From Aureimonas glaciei (GTDB lineage: Bacteria; Pseudomonadota; Alphaproteobacteria; Rhizobiales; Rhizobiaceae): a stretch of 64,000 nucleotides of DNA. Where the stretch lies: NCBI RefSeq assembly GCF_014643375.1, contig NZ_BMJJ01000003.1, positions 1 to 64,000 on the forward strand, written 5' to 3'. The notes beneath the pieces were generated by a model, which saw only the letters and a program-made list of their open reading frames with translations, made no database searches and was not told the origin of the DNA. This document shows, piece by piece, positions 50,942 to 60,585 of the stretch. Made by a program: the position numbers and the translations under genes. Position 1 is the stretch's first letter. Every line of letters starts with the position of its first letter.

Positions 50942-52786
50942 ATGACGCATATCAGCGAGGCAGACGGAAGCGCATCGGGGCTGGATTCCAGCACCTTCGC
51001 GACGGCGCTGTCCGGCACGTTCGAGCGACTGGTCTCGCCCAGGATCGACGAGCCCGACGAGCGCGCGCGCCAGCGTCGCGCGCTCGCCGGGCTGGTTTCG
51101 ATGGGCCTTGCCGCGGCGCTCGTCCTGCCCTTCGCCAGCCTCGGTGATATCGGCATGCGCGGCGTGGCGCTGCCGGCGGTGGTCGCCGGCGCGTGTCTCG
51201 CGCTGGCCGGCCTTCTCGCCTCGAGCGGGCGCCTGACGCTCGTACTCCTCCTCGCCATTGCCGGCGCCACCGCGCTCGTCGGGGCCGTCGCCCTGGCCGG
51301 CGGCGGATTGTCCTCGCCCGTCCTGTTTCTGCTTCTCCTGGCGCCGATCGAAGCGGCGCTGACCGGGCGGCGGCAGCTCGCCGCCTCGGCCACCGGTATT
51401 GCCTGCCTCGCGCTCGGCGCGGTGGCGCTGGCGCAGTGGCTGGGCCTGGCGTCGGCGCAGAGCTTTGCCTTCGATGGCGCCCTGACGGCGGGCCTCTGCC
51501 TGCTCTACGGCGCCTGGCAGGCGCTGCGGCTGTGGCGCAGCCGGGAAAAGACGGTGATCGCCCGGGGGCTTCAGGAAACGGAAGCGCTGCTGATCGAGAA
51601 CGGCCTCTGCGAGGCGGTGCTGCGCTTCTCGCCGGAAGGCGGGCTGCTCTCGGCCTCGGCCGCCGCCGCCGGCCTGTTCGAGACCTCCGTGCCGCCGCTC
51701 AGCGACAAGGCGATCTTCCACGCCATCCACGTCACCGACCGCGTCCGCTATCTCAAGGCCTTCGGCGATCTGAGGGGCGGCGCCGATGCCGTCGTCGTCG
51801 AGGTCAAGGTCCAGTCGGCCGCCAGCCAGGCGCAGCACTTCCGCGACGTGGCGTTCAAGTTCATGTCGGTACGCGATGGTGCCGGGCAGCTGCACGCCAT
51901 TCTCGCCATCGCCCGCGACGTCTCCGCCGAGCGCGCGCTGACCGCCGAGCTGACGCGCGCTCTGGCCGCGGCGGAACAGGGCTCGGACGCCAAGAGCCAT
52001 TTCCTGGCTGCCGTCAGCCACGAGCTGCGCACGCCGCTGAACGCCATCATCGGCTTTTCCGACGTGCTCCACCAGGAGCTCTTCGGTGGTTTCGACGATC
52101 CCCGGCAGAAGGAATATGTCGGGCTGATCCGCCAGTCGGGCGAGCACCTGCTCTCGGTCGTCAACGGCCTGCTCGACATCTCCAAGATCGAGGCCGGCCG
52201 CTACGAGATCGAGGTCGAGCGCTTCGACGTCCCGAGAGCCCTGCGCGCGGCGACCGACGTCATCCGTCCGCAGGCCGAGCGCAAGGGACTGACGCTCGAC
52301 GCGGTGGTGGCCCCGAACCTGCCCGAAGTGATCGCCGATCGCCGGGCCTGCCACCAGATCCTGCTCAATCTTCTGGCCAATGCGGTGAAGTTCACCGATG
52401 CCGGCACCGTGACATTGCGCGCCGACGCCCGGGGCGGCATGCTGGTCCTCGCCGTGACCGACACCGGAATCGGCATCGCCCAGAAGGACCTGCCGCGCCT
52501 CGGCCAGCCCTTCACCCAGCTCTCCCAGGGGATTGCGCGGCGCTACCAGGGAACCGGGCTCGGCCTTTCGCTGGTCAAGGGCCTCGCCGCGCTCCACCGC
52601 GGGACGATGGAGATCGCCAGCGAACTCGGCCGGGGAACCACGGTCACCGTTCGCCTTCCTCTCGACAGCATGGCCGCAATCGCCGAAGCAGAGTCCTCCA
52701 GAAATAAGATCGTGGCGCTGACCGATGCCTGCAAAGAGACAGAAACCCATCCCGAGAAAGACCGGTCGGGCCGTCGCACGGCCTAG
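50942..52786 (+). CDS. Membrane sensor histidine kinase, DivJ/PdhS-like
   Basis: The product has 614 residues. Residues about 48-200 hold roughly six transmembrane segments. A PAS-like sensor follows, then a HisKA domain with SHFLAAVSHELRTPLNAIIGFSDVL (phospho-His in SHELR). The ATPase domain has LLANAVKFT, DTGIGI and YQGTGLGLSLVKGL. The HisKA sequence is of the DivJ/PdhS group, which controls DivK and the cell cycle in alphaproteobacteria. Subgroup assignment is tentative. The TTG at 50936 is an alternative start. No response regulator gene is adjacent. Its 3' end overlaps the next gene by 62 bp. Confidence 0.88.
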   Translation: MTHISEADGSASGLDSSTFATALSGTFERLVSPRIDEPDERARQRRALAGLVSMGLAAALVLPFASLGDIGMRGVALPAVVAGACLALAGLLASSGRLTLVLLLAIAGATALVGAVALAGGGLSSPVLFLLLLAPIEAALTGRRQLAASATGIACLALGAVALAQWLGLASAQSFAFDGALTAGLCLLYGAWQALRLWRSREKTVIARGLQETEALLIENGLCEAVLRFSPEGGLLSASAAAAGLFETSVPPLSDKAIFHAIHVTDRVRYLKAFGDLRGGADAVVVEVKVQSAASQAQHFRDVAFKFMSVRDGAGQLHAILAIARDVSAERALTAELTRALAAAEQGSDAKSHFLAAVSHELRTPLNAIIGFSDVLHQELFGGFDDPRQKEYVGLIRQSGEHLLSVVNGLLDISKIEAGRYEIEVERFDVPRALRAATDVIRPQAERKGLTLDAVVAPNLPEVIADRRACHQILLNLLANAVKFTDAGTVTLRADARGGMLVLAVTDTGIGIAQKDLPRLGQPFTQLSQGIARRYQGTGLGLSLVKGLAALHRGTMEIASELGRGTTVTVRLPLDSMAAIAEAESSRNKIVALTDACKETETHPEKDRSGRRTA

Positions 52787-53567
52787 CGCCGCGCGGGCGG
52801 TGCTGAACGGCTCGGCCGCCATGCTCGGCGCGATCGGCCGTCCGGTCGTGGCCCGGCCGGTTCTGTCGGGCAGCATCGCCGGCGTCGCGGTGCTGTTCGC
52901 CGTCGTTTCCACCAATGCGATCTATGCCCAGCCGGGCCGCCATCCCCGGCCGATGATGACGACGCGCGCGCTGTCGGCCGAGGATGCGGCTATCCAGTCC
53001 GCCGCGGCCGAGCCGACCCTGCAGCCGGTGCCGCTGGTGCTCGAGGTGCAGGAGGCGCTGGCCGCCGCCGGTCACTATGCCGGCCGTCCGGACGGTCGCC
53101 CGGGACAGGCGACGGCGGCCGCGATCCGGGCCTTCCAGACCGAGAACGCCTTGCGCGTCGACGGCGAGCCCTCGCCGCTGCTGCTGTCGCAGATCCGTCA
53201 GATCGCCGCGGCGGCGCCCAACCCGTCGGCCCGGCCCGAGATTTCCGAACGCATGGCCAGTTTCGAGCCGGCGGCGGAGCCGGGCGCCGGTCGCGCCGCG
53301 GCCGACCCCTCGGCGACCGGCTCGACCGGCTCGACCGGGAAGGCAGTGCCGGCGGCGACCGAGGCCCTGTCGGAGAGGGAGCTGGTGCGGCGGATCCAGA
53401 GCGGGCTGGCCAATGCCGACGTCGCCGAACTCAAGGCCGATGGCCTCGTCGGCGAGCAGACGCGGGCGGCGATCCGCACCTTCGAGGCGCTCGAGGGCAT
53501 GGACGTCACCGGCCAGCCCGACCAGCGCCTGCTCGACCACCTCATCGCCATCGGTGCGGTGAAGTGA
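52725..53567 (+). CDS. Peptidoglycan-binding domain protein
   Basis: The product has 280 residues. A basic N-terminal region is followed by one transmembrane segment (GSIAGVAVLFAVVSTNAIYA). Two PG_binding_1-type repeats come next: VLEVQEALAAAGHYAGRPDG...AIRAFQTENAL at about 105-145, and LVRRIQSGLANADVAELKAD...AIRTFEALEGM at about 220-260. It should be anchored in the inner membrane with the repeats in the periplasm. The 62-bp overlap with the kinase indicates coupled expression and hints at a wall-linked cue for the kinase. That link is speculative. Confidence 0.85.
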   Translation: MPAKRQKPIPRKTGRAVARPSAARAVLNGSAAMLGAIGRPVVARPVLSGSIAGVAVLFAVVSTNAIYAQPGRHPRPMMTTRALSAEDAAIQSAAAEPTLQPVPLVLEVQEALAAAGHYAGRPDGRPGQATAAAIRAFQTENALRVDGEPSPLLLSQIRQIAAAAPNPSARPEISERMASFEPAAEPGAGRAAADPSATGSTGSTGKAVPAATEALSERELVRRIQSGLANADVAELKADGLVGEQTRAAIRTFEALEGMDVTGQPDQRLLDHLIAIGAVK

Positions 53568-53611
53568 CAGGGGCGCGGTGAAGTGACGGGGCGCGGTGAC
53601 GTGACGGGGGC
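53556..53611. repeat. 18-bp tandem repeat containing a stop codon
   Basis: GCGGTGAAGTGACAGGGG is repeated as CGCGGTGAAGTGACGGGG and CGCGGTGACGTGACGGGG. The first unit includes the Val-Lys-stop of the preceding gene, so the 3' end was duplicated twice. Confidence 0.8.
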
Positions 53612-53620
53612 GAGCGCGCC

Positions 53621-53953
53621 ATGCGGGTGACCAGCGACCTCTTCGTCTCCCAGCTCCTGCGCCGGGTGTTTGCCGATGGCGGCTTTGCCGCCGTCGAACG
53701 CCATGGCGCCGAGGCGGCGGGGGCGATCTTCGTGCTGGTGCGCGCCCGCGACGGAGAGGTGACGCTGTTCAGCCCGGCGAGCCAGACCCATTCTGCCGAC
53801 GATGGCGGCCGGCGCTTCATGCGCGAGGCGCTCGCCGATGCCGACGCGCTGGAGCGGCGCCTTGCCCGCGAGGCCCGCTTCGATCCCGATTTCTGGGTGG
53901 TGGAGATCGAGACCGCGGCGCCGGAAACCTATCTCGACATCGTCGACGGCTGA
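53621..53953 (+). CDS. DUF1491 family protein
   Basis: The product has 110 residues. Family features are RVTSDLFVSQLLRRVFADGGFAAV at the start, GAIFVLVRARDGEVTLFSPA in the middle and FDPDFWVVEIE near the end. It is a small cytoplasmic protein conserved in alphaproteobacteria with no known function. It lies 53 bp after the peptidoglycan-binding gene, behind the tandem repeat. Confidence 0.88.
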   Translation: MRVTSDLFVSQLLRRVFADGGFAAVERHGAEAAGAIFVLVRARDGEVTLFSPASQTHSADDGGRRFMREALADADALERRLAREARFDPDFWVVEIETAAPETYLDIVDG

Positions 53954-54143
53954 GCCGGCCGGGCCGGCCCGTCTTCACGCCGCGCCGGCCGGGTGACACT
54001 TCCTTCGCTCGCCGTCGATGCGCGAGGGAACCCTCGTCGGTGCTGAATGGACCGGAGCGGTGCCTGGAGAGCGGGGCGAGGGCCAAGCCCCGCGGGCTGC
54101 GCTGCCTGGGGACGCACCGGCGTCGCCGGCGATCCGCCGGGCC

Positions 54144-55292
54144 TCAGCCCGAGCGAAAACCCTTCTGCTCGCCGAACGGCCGCTGGACGCGGCGACCGAA
54201 ATCGGCCGGCGGCGCCGTTCGCGGCAGCGGCTGCAGGTCTTCGTATTGCGGCTCCAGCCGCGGCGCGGCGACGGTCCGGCGGGCCCGCGGCCCACGGGCG
54301 AGCGCCGCGCAGTCCTCCGCCTTCAGGGCGCGGTAGAAGCGCGTCATCAGGCTGAATTTCGCCACGTCGAGGCCGATGTCGGGCTTCAGCATCATCAGAA
54401 TGGTCAGCGCGTCGGCGGGGGTCGCGCCCAGCGCCTTGATCGCCACGGCCAAGCGCTCGCCGCTCTCGTCGTCGGCGATCTTCTGCAGAACTTCGTCGGC
54501 GAGATCGAGCGCCTGGCGCAGGCCCTCGTAGAAGCGCGCGCCGTCCTGCTGGACGGCGAGGGCGACGAGCTCGTGCAGCGTCGGCGCGACCCGGTCGCGG
54601 CCGCCGGGCAGAGCCAGCCGCCGAAGGGTCTCGCGGATCAGGTCGGCGGCGCCGGTCGGCGCGGGCAGAGGCGCCGGAACGTCGTCCTCCGGCGGGCTGA
54701 CGCTGGCGGGGCTCGTCTCCGACGGGCGGGCCGCGACCGGCTGCTCCGGCGCGACGCGCCCGGCCGGGACGGCTGGCGTCGCGGGTGCGGCGGCTGCGGG
54801 CGCCGGCGGGGCGGCGGCTGCCGGCACGGCGGCGACCGGCTCCGCCGTCGCGGACGGTGCCTGGGGCGAGGGGGCATCGGGCGCGGGAGCATCTGCAGAG
54901 GCGGTCGCGCCCGAGGCCGCTCGACCGGCGATGATCTTGCGCAGGCGGCGGTCACGGCTGGTCCGCAGCGCCAGGAGGTCGGTGGCGCCGAGCGCGGGGC
55001 TGGACATCAGGAAGGGCGCCGAAATCTCCAGCGGCTCGGCGATCAAGAGCTCGACGATCGGCCGCGGCACGCGCGGGCTGTGCGACAGCGCGGCGGCCAG
55101 CGCCCGGCGGGTCTCCGGCTGGATCTTGTCCCAGAGCGGAACGACGAGGCGGCCGAAATCGCGCGCCTGGTTGTCGCCGGGAGAGCGAAGAGAGCCGTAG
55201 CTGGCGACGGCGGCGCTGACGATGGTATCGAATCCGTCGCGGCCAGCGGTCTTTTCTAGGGCTCTAAAGAGGCGCGGGCTGTCGTCCTTCAT
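54144..55292 (-). CDS. DUF2336 family protein
   Basis: The product has 382 residues. A helical N-terminal part shows HEAT-like repeats (RDFGRLVVPLWDKIQPETRRALAAAL, then VPRPIVELLIAEPLEISAPFL), which is the DUF2336 core. A long Pro/Ala-rich linker spans about 125-215. A second helical region ends in KPDIGLDVAKFSLMTRFYRALK. The function is unknown; DUF2336 proteins in this class have been tied to stress or cell-cycle regulation only loosely. No operon partner is present. Confidence 0.83.
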   Translation of the reverse strand: MKDDSPRLFRALEKTAGRDGFDTIVSAAVASYGSLRSPGDNQARDFGRLVVPLWDKIQPETRRALAAALSHSPRVPRPIVELLIAEPLEISAPFLMSSPALGATDLLALRTSRDRRLRKIIAGRAASGATASADAPAPDAPSPQAPSATAEPVAAVPAAAAPPAPAAAAPATPAVPAGRVAPEQPVAARPSETSPASVSPPEDDVPAPLPAPTGAADLIRETLRRLALPGGRDRVAPTLHELVALAVQQDGARFYEGLRQALDLADEVLQKIADDESGERLAVAIKALGATPADALTILMMLKPDIGLDVAKFSLMTRFYRALKAEDCAALARGPRARRTVAAPRLEPQYEDLQPLPRTAPPADFGRRVQRPFGEQKGFRSG

Positions 55293-55444
55293 GGGGCTCC
55301 GGGAGTTCGATCGTCATTGCCGACGATCGAAAGAATTAGCTAAGATGTCTTAGCAAGCGATTAACCCTGATCGGCTTTTCTAGCTTCGCGAAAGGTGCGC
55401 TCGGCATAGTCCGCCGGACAGACCGACGCTGATAGGGCTTTGCC

Positions 55445-55618
55445 ATGGCAGTCATGCTCCGCTTTCCCCCCCGATCGAGGGCCGATCCGCAGGTGGACCG
55501 GCGCGTCGGCGACGACGCACCGACGGCGACGATCGTGATCCTGCCCTGCATCCGGCGCGAGGCCATGGTCCCGGCGGACGAGGCCCGGCAGGACGCGCCG
55601 GTGCTGCTCAAGGCGTAA
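55445..55618 (+). CDS. Small conserved-looking protein, 57 residues
   Basis: The frame opens with ATG after AGGGCTTTGCC and reads MAVMLRFPPRSRADPQVD..., then TATIVILPCIRREAM, ending LLKA. GC at third codon positions is very high, as in the real genes here. The ILPCIRRE segment resembles short Hyphomicrobiales proteins with a conserved ILPxVRxER-like motif. That similarity is from memory. It lies between the divergent DUF2336 and convergent DUF1254 genes. The function is unknown. Confidence 0.5.
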   Translation: MAVMLRFPPRSRADPQVDRRVGDDAPTATIVILPCIRREAMVPADEARQDAPVLLKA

Positions 55619-55651
55619 AGCTGGAACTGGTACAGGTCCGACGGAGGGCCT

Positions 55652-56290
55652 TCAGCCGGCGGGGCGGGGATCCGCGGGCCGGCGATCGGTGTCATCGGCA
55701 AGGCCCGCCGCGTCCACCTTCTGGCAGCGCAAGGACTGCACGAAGGCATCCACCGCCGGGCGCTGGGTCTCGTCGTCCACCAGGACGCGCAGCGTCACAT
55801 AGCCCTCGGCGATGTCGAGCCCGACCGGAATCGCCGTCTCGTCCTGCGAGACGCTGTTGGCCTCGGCATCGACGAGCTGCTCCGGCGTGCCGAGCAGGAG
55901 GTCGAAGCGGCCGTTCACCGCCGAGCGATCGTTGATCGAATAGAGATTGTCGCCCTGGCGGGAATAGATCGAGGCCGACCAGAAATCCGTCGCCGCGGGC
56001 GTCGACACCCGCACCAGGCCGTCCTCCAGGGAAAAGCGGCAGGCGGCGGTGACGAAGGCCGGATCGATGAAGGCGAAGTCGTGCGCGCCAGGGCCGTCGC
56101 GCCGCAGCGTCGCCTCGCCGGGCGCCTGGCGCTGCGAGTCGATGCGCACCACCGTCTCCATGCCGGCGATGCGGCTGAGACGCCCCCAGGCATTGTTGTC
56201 GGCCAGAGGCGGGATCGCGAAGATGACGGCGATGTGGACGATCACCGCGCCGACGAGCCCGGTCCCCACGGCGAGGAGAAACCTACCCAT
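55652..56290 (-). CDS. DUF1254 domain protein
   Basis: The product has 212 residues. An N-terminal membrane segment (FLLAVGTGLVGAVIVHIAVIF) is followed by a soluble DUF1254 domain (DPAFVTAACRFSLEDGLVRV, ATDFWSASIYSRQGDNLYSI). The start is ATG at 56290, or GTG at 56296. It overlaps the end of the DUF1214 gene by 8 bp. In Hyphomicrobiales the two halves of DUF1254/DUF1214 proteins are often split into two small membrane-anchored proteins, as here. The role is unknown. Confidence 0.82.
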   Translation of the reverse strand: MGRFLLAVGTGLVGAVIVHIAVIFAIPPLADNNAWGRLSRIAGMETVVRIDSQRQAPGEATLRRDGPGAHDFAFIDPAFVTAACRFSLEDGLVRVSTPAATDFWSASIYSRQGDNLYSINDRSAVNGRFDLLLGTPEQLVDAEANSVSQDETAIPVGLDIAEGYVTLRVLVDDETQRPAVDAFVQSLRCQKVDAAGLADDTDRRPADPRPAG

Positions 56291-56867
56291 CGGCACAGGC
56301 TCCGCGCGTGAGGCTCGGCAGAGCGAGGCGGCCGAGGCCGCTGGAGGTGCTGGCCGGCGTGTCGTAGAGCGTCAGCGCCAGGATGTAGCTGCCGCGGCCG
56401 GTGACGGAGAGCCAGTTGCCGGGCGCCGCGGCAGGGCCGACGGTGATCTGGGTGGCGTTGTCCTCGGCCCGGAGCAGACTGCGCGACACCAGCCAGCCCG
56501 GCCGGCCCTCGCCCGGATCGATCAGGCGACCGTCCGGCAAATAGGCGGCCAGCGTCCACACCCGCGCCGGCGGCGTCTGGCCGGCCAGAACGTAGGTGCA
56601 TTGCCGCTCGAGCGGGCGCCCGGTGCTGTCCTCGATGGCCCTGAAGCTGATTCCCTCGCCGCCGCCGAGCGTCAGATTGCCGATGCGGGCGAGCACCGCG
56701 CGGGAATAGGGATCGGCATCCGGCGAGCCGCCGAGCGGGTTGGCGCGCCAGGGACCGACCTCGACCGTCCCGAGATCGGCCGACATCTCCAGCGCCCGAT
56801 CGGCGGTCCAGGCGCCGAGGCCGAGCGCCAGGAGCAGCGAGAGGACGAGGAGGATCATGAAACGCAT
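56283..56867 (-). CDS. DUF1214 domain protein
   Basis: The product has 194 residues. A single N-terminal transmembrane helix (FMILLVLSLLLALGLGAW) is followed by the DUF1214 domain (DPYSRAVLARIGNLTLGGGE, ERQCTYVLAG, then NWLSVTGRGSYILALTLYDTP). The ATG at 56867 starts just before the helix. It is the first gene of a two-gene unit with the DUF1254 protein and probably its partner in the periplasm. Confidence 0.83.
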   Translation of the reverse strand: MRFMILLVLSLLLALGLGAWTADRALEMSADLGTVEVGPWRANPLGGSPDADPYSRAVLARIGNLTLGGGEGISFRAIEDSTGRPLERQCTYVLAGQTPPARVWTLAAYLPDGRLIDPGEGRPGWLVSRSLLRAEDNATQITVGPAAAPGNWLSVTGRGSYILALTLYDTPASTSSGLGRLALPSLTRGACADG

Positions 56868-56971
56868 GCGCTCTGGGCTCTGGTGCAGGGGCACTGGCTC
56901 ATTCCATGCGGCGGCGCCGGATGCAAGGCGGGTCCGCGCCGAACGGCGCGTCGGCGGGTGGGCCGGCGGCG

Positions 56972-59125
56972 CTACTGCGCCCCGGCGGCCGCGCGGGACG
57001 AGCGGTTGGCCGCGACCTTTTCCGGGCCCAGCGGCGGCGCGTCGTCGAACAGCGTGGCGATGCCGACCAGGAGCTTCTGCGTGGCCGAATTCAGCGAGAG
57101 CTGGCGCACCGGCCGCGGGCTGCCGCCCTCTTCCCCGGCACTGGCGACCTTGGGCTCCTCGAGCGGAGGCAGGGGATCGTCGATATAGGGGATGGGCTTC
57201 AGCTCGATGCCCTGATGGGCGCTCTCCATGAAGCGGTGCCAGGTCATCGCCGGCAGGCCGCCGCCGGTCAGCTTGTTGGTCGGCGCGTAGCTGTCATTGC
57301 CGTACCAGACGGCGGCGGTGAAGTTGCCGGTGTAGCCGACGAACCAGGCGTCGCGGTAGGCCTGGGTGGTGCCGGTCTTGCCGGCGGCCCGCGTCATCGA
57401 CAGGGCTGCCTTGCGCGCCGTGCCGCGGATCGGCACCTGCACCAGCATCTCGTTCATCGACTGGGCGGCCTGCTCGGAGAGCACGCGATGGCGCGGCGGC
57501 ATGTCGCGTCGCGCGTCCCACAGCACGTCGCCGTCGGTGTCGGTCATCGACAGAATGGCGTGGCGGTGCGAATCCATGCCGCCGGCGGGGAACACCGCAT
57601 AGCCCGTCGCCTGGTCTAGCACGGTCACCTCGGAGGTGCCGAGCGCCATGGTCTTGTCGCCGCGCAGCGGGCTTTCGACGCCCATCGCCTTGGCGATGGC
57701 GACGACCTTGTCGACGCCGATCTTCTGGCTGAGGCGCACGGGCACCGTGTTGATCGACTTGGCGATGGCGTCCGTCAGGGTGACCGTACCGGCATAGGAG
57801 CGGCCGTAATTCTTCGGCGACCATTTGCCGATGGTGATCGGCCCGTCGGAGATCTTGTCGTTCGGCTTGTAGCCGGCCTCCATTGCCGCGGCATAGACAT
57901 AGCCCTTGAAGGACGAGCCCGGCTGGCGCAGCGCCTTGGTGGCGCGGTTGAACTGCGACAGGCCGTAGTCGCGCCCGCCGACCATGGCGCGCACGCCGCC
58001 CTCGTCGTCGAGCACGACCATCGCCGCCTCCTTGACGTTGTAGGGCTTGCCGAACTGCTGCAGGTGATAGTCGACCGATTCCTCGGCCAGCTTCTGAAGG
58101 CCGGTGTCGAGGCTCGTGCGGGCGATGAAGTTGCGGTGCGGGATCTTTTCGGCGAGGCGCTGCACCTCGGCGAAGGCGAAGTCGAGAAAATAGTCGGGCG
58201 AGGTGGTGGACGAGCGGTCGACGGCGGTGGCCGGCTGGCGGCGGGCGGCCACGACCTGGCCCTCGGTCATGAAGCCGGCCTGCACCATGTTGGACAGGAC
58301 CTCGTTGGCGCGGGCACGGGCGGCGGGCAGGTTGATGTGCGGGGCGTACTTCGCCGGCGCCTTGAACAAGCCGGCGAGCATCGCCGCCTCGGCGAGGGAG
58401 ACCTCGCGCACGTCCTTGTTGAAATAGAACTCCGCCGCGCCCGCCGCGCCGAAGGTGCCGCCGCCCATATAGGCGCGGTCGAGATACATGCCGAGGATCT
58501 CGCGCTTGGTGAGATTGGATTCCAGCCAGAGCGACAGGAAGGCCTCGTTGATCTTGCGGTCGATGGTGCGCTCGTTCGACAGAAAGACGTTCTTGGCGAG
58601 CTGCTGCGTCAGCGTCGAGCCGCCCTGAACGACGCCGCCGGCGCGCGCGTTCTCGCTCATGGCGCGGGCAAGGCCGAAGAAATCGATGCCCCAGTGCTCG
58701 AAGAATCGCCGGTCTTCCGTCGCCAGAACCGCCTTGATGAAGGGGTCGGGCATTTCGTCGATCGGGATGGCGTCCGAGCGCAGCACGCCGCGGCGACCGA
58801 TCTCGTTGCCGTGCCGGTCGAGGAACAGCACGGAATAGTCGCTCTGCAGCGGCAGGCCGTTGGCGGTGAGCTGCATCGCCGGCTGGGCGAGCACGAGCAG
58901 GAGCACGAAGCCGACGAGGCCGAGCGTCAGCCCCTCGCAGGAGAGTTCGACGAGGACGCGCTTGAAGCCGCGGGCGCGAAATCGCCGCGAGAAGATGGTA
59001 AGGCTCTCCCAGGCCGCGGAAAACGCATGCGAAAGGCGCCACAGGCTGCTGTCGATCCAGGCGTCGACTTCGATCAGACGCGTGGGGACCCAGCGTTTTG
59101 GCTGATGGGGCTGAGATGGGCGCAA
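56972..59125 (-). CDS. Class A penicillin-binding protein (PBP1A family)
   Basis: The product has 717 residues. A cytoplasmic leader of about 65 residues and one transmembrane helix ([15 protein letters not shown]) are followed by the GT51 transglycosylase ([26 protein letters not shown]). The transpeptidase domain has RQPGSSFKG with the catalytic Ser, SIN and [14 protein letters not shown]. It polymerises and cross-links peptidoglycan at the inner membrane. It is the second class A PBP in the window, beside pbpC. It is divergent from the YcgN-like gene. Confidence 0.94.
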   Translation of the reverse strand: MRPSQPHQPKRWVPTRLIEVDAWIDSSLWRLSHAFSAAWESLTIFSRRFRARGFKRVLVELSCEGLTLGLVGFVLLLVLAQPAMQLTANGLPLQSDYSVLFLDRHGNEIGRRGVLRSDAIPIDEMPDPFIKAVLATEDRRFFEHWGIDFFGLARAMSENARAGGVVQGGSTLTQQLAKNVFLSNERTIDRKINEAFLSLWLESNLTKREILGMYLDRAYMGGGTFGAAGAAEFYFNKDVREVSLAEAAMLAGLFKAPAKYAPHINLPAARARANEVLSNMVQAGFMTEGQVVAARRQPATAVDRSSTTSPDYFLDFAFAEVQRLAEKIPHRNFIARTSLDTGLQKLAEESVDYHLQQFGKPYNVKEAAMVVLDDEGGVRAMVGGRDYGLSQFNRATKALRQPGSSFKGYVYAAAMEAGYKPNDKISDGPITIGKWSPKNYGRSYAGTVTLTDAIAKSINTVPVRLSQKIGVDKVVAIAKAMGVESPLRGDKTMALGTSEVTVLDQATGYAVFPAGGMDSHRHAILSMTDTDGDVLWDARRDMPPRHRVLSEQAAQSMNEMLVQVPIRGTARKAALSMTRAAGKTGTTQAYRDAWFVGYTGNFTAAVWYGNDSYAPTNKLTGGGLPAMTWHRFMESAHQGIELKPIPYIDDPLPPLEEPKVASAGEEGGSPRPVRQLSLNSATQKLLVGIATLFDDAPPLGPEKVAANRSSRAAAGAQ

Positions 59126-59253
59126 GTTCAGACCTGTTTCCTCGGGCGAGCGGGAGCCATTTTTGCTATAGCGCGTCGTCTTACCATCCCAGTCCCTTCG
59201 ACCAGCTTAAGTGGTCGAGCCGTGTGGCGACAACAAGAAAAGACACTGAGCAC

Positions 59254-59748
59254 ATGGACGATCTTTCACCGCTGCGTGATTCCGGCAACAGGCCGTTCTG
59301 GCAGGAAAAGACCCTGGCCGAGATGACTCCGTCGGAGTGGGAGAGCCTGTGCGACGGCTGCGGCCGCTGCTGCCTGAACAAGCTCGAGGATTGGGACACC
59401 GGCGAGATCGCCTGGACGCATGTCGCCTGCCGGCTGCTCGACGGCGACACCTGCCGCTGCAAGGATTATCCCAACCGCCAGGCCACCGTCCCCGACTGCA
59501 TCGGCCTGACGCTCGCCGAGGTGAATTCGATCACCTGGCTGCCGCCGACCTGCGCCTACCGCCTGATCCGCGACGGCGAGGACCTCTACTGGTGGCACCA
59601 TCTCCTGTCCGGCGACCCCGAGACGGTGCACGCGGCCGGCATCTCCGTGCGCGGCCGGACGATTTCCGAGGAGGGGATGGAGACGGACGATCTGGAGGAG
59701 CATTTGGCGGATTGGCCGGGGGAGGATCCGGGGGCGGGGGTGCGGTAG
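59254..59748 (+). CDS. YcgN/UPF0260 cysteine-cluster protein
   Basis: The product has 164 residues. The cysteine cluster [14 protein letters not shown] is at about residues 32-45, with further cysteines at [18 protein letters not shown] and DCIGL. This is the UPF0260 (YcgN) pattern, related to CxxCxxCC Fe-S or zinc proteins. The ATG at 59254 follows GAGCAC with only a weak ribosome site, but the family begins here. The upstream frame to 59098 is not conserved-looking. The function is unknown. Confidence 0.9.
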   Translation: MDDLSPLRDSGNRPFWQEKTLAEMTPSEWESLCDGCGRCCLNKLEDWDTGEIAWTHVACRLLDGDTCRCKDYPNRQATVPDCIGLTLAEVNSITWLPPTCAYRLIRDGEDLYWWHHLLSGDPETVHAAGISVRGRTISEEGMETDDLEEHLADWPGEDPGAGVR

Positions 59749-59785
59749 GAGCGCCAGTGCGGCGCTCGGCAAGCCGGAGCGGGGC

Positions 59786-60487
59786 TCAGGGCAGCGTCAC
59801 GCCGCGCGTTTCCTGAATGTGCCGTTTCCATCTTTTCCGAAGCTCCCCGGGCCGGGAGCCGTGGCGCTCGTCCAGAAACTCTGCCGCCACCATGCGCTCG
59901 GTGCGAAAGCTGCGAAAATCCTGGCGCAGCTCGCACCATGCTGCCAGCATGCGCATGGTATCGAAATAGCCGACAATGACCGGCCAGATGACGCGCCGCG
60001 TCGTTTCGCCCCGCTCGTCGCGGTAGGTGATGGCGATCTTCCGGCCGGCGTGAATCCAGGCCCTGACCTTTGTGATGTCGACCCCGTCGGCCGCAGCGCC
60101 GCGTCCCGGCGACGTGCCGATGGCCGGCTCGAGGATGAAGGGGCGCAGCTTTTCCGGCACGGCCGTGGCGATCTTGGCGATCAGATCGCGCGCGGCGGAC
60201 GCCAGCACCGGGTCGCCACGGCCGGCCACCCATTGCGCGCCGAGGACGGCCGCCTCAATCTCGTCGGGCGTCAGCATCAGCGGCGGCATGTCGAAAGCGC
60301 CATCGAGGACGTAGCCGATGCCGGCTTCGCCGCGCAGCGGAACGCGCTGGCCGAGAAGGTCGGCGATGTCGCGATAAATGGTGCGCTTCGAGGTCTCCAG
60401 TTCCTGCGCCATGGCGTCGGCGGTAACAGGCCGGTGCGAGCGCCTGAGGATCTGGATGATCTGAAAAAGTCGATCGGCCCGGCGCAT
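59786..60487 (-). CDS. YafY-type HTH-WYL transcriptional regulator
   Basis: The product has 233 residues. The N-terminal HTH_11 winged helix (RADRLFQIIQILRRSHRPVT, then LETSKRTIYRDIADL) is followed by a WYL domain in the C-terminal half (GRKIAITYRDERGETTRRVIWP). It is divergent from the glutathione S-transferase gene, with a 26-bp palindrome 13 bp upstream of its own start. Autoregulation and control of the transferase are likely. WYL domains bind small ligands or nucleic acids, and the ligand here is unknown. Confidence 0.9.
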   Translation of the reverse strand: MRRADRLFQIIQILRRSHRPVTADAMAQELETSKRTIYRDIADLLGQRVPLRGEAGIGYVLDGAFDMPPLMLTPDEIEAAVLGAQWVAGRGDPVLASAARDLIAKIATAVPEKLRPFILEPAIGTSPGRGAAADGVDITKVRAWIHAGRKIAITYRDERGETTRRVIWPVIVGYFDTMRMLAAWCELRQDFRSFRTERMVAAEFLDERHGSRPGELRKRWKRHIQETRGVTLP

Positions 60488-60499
60488 CGGCGTGGTCTC

Positions 60500-60525
60500 C
60501 CTGCTGACATCATGCTGTCAGCAGG
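60500..60525. promoter_or_regulatory. 26-bp palindromic operator between WYL regulator and GST
   Basis: CCTGCTGACA (60500-60509) and TGTCAGCAGG (60516-60525) are perfect 10-bp arms around a 6-bp centre. It lies in the 98-bp divergent promoter region. This is the expected form of an operator for a dimeric YafY-type regulator. Confidence 0.75.
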
Positions 60526-60585
60526 GTGTCGATACAAGCCGCCTCCGGAAAGCGGGACGTTTCCCGCTACACGACGGAGACAACC

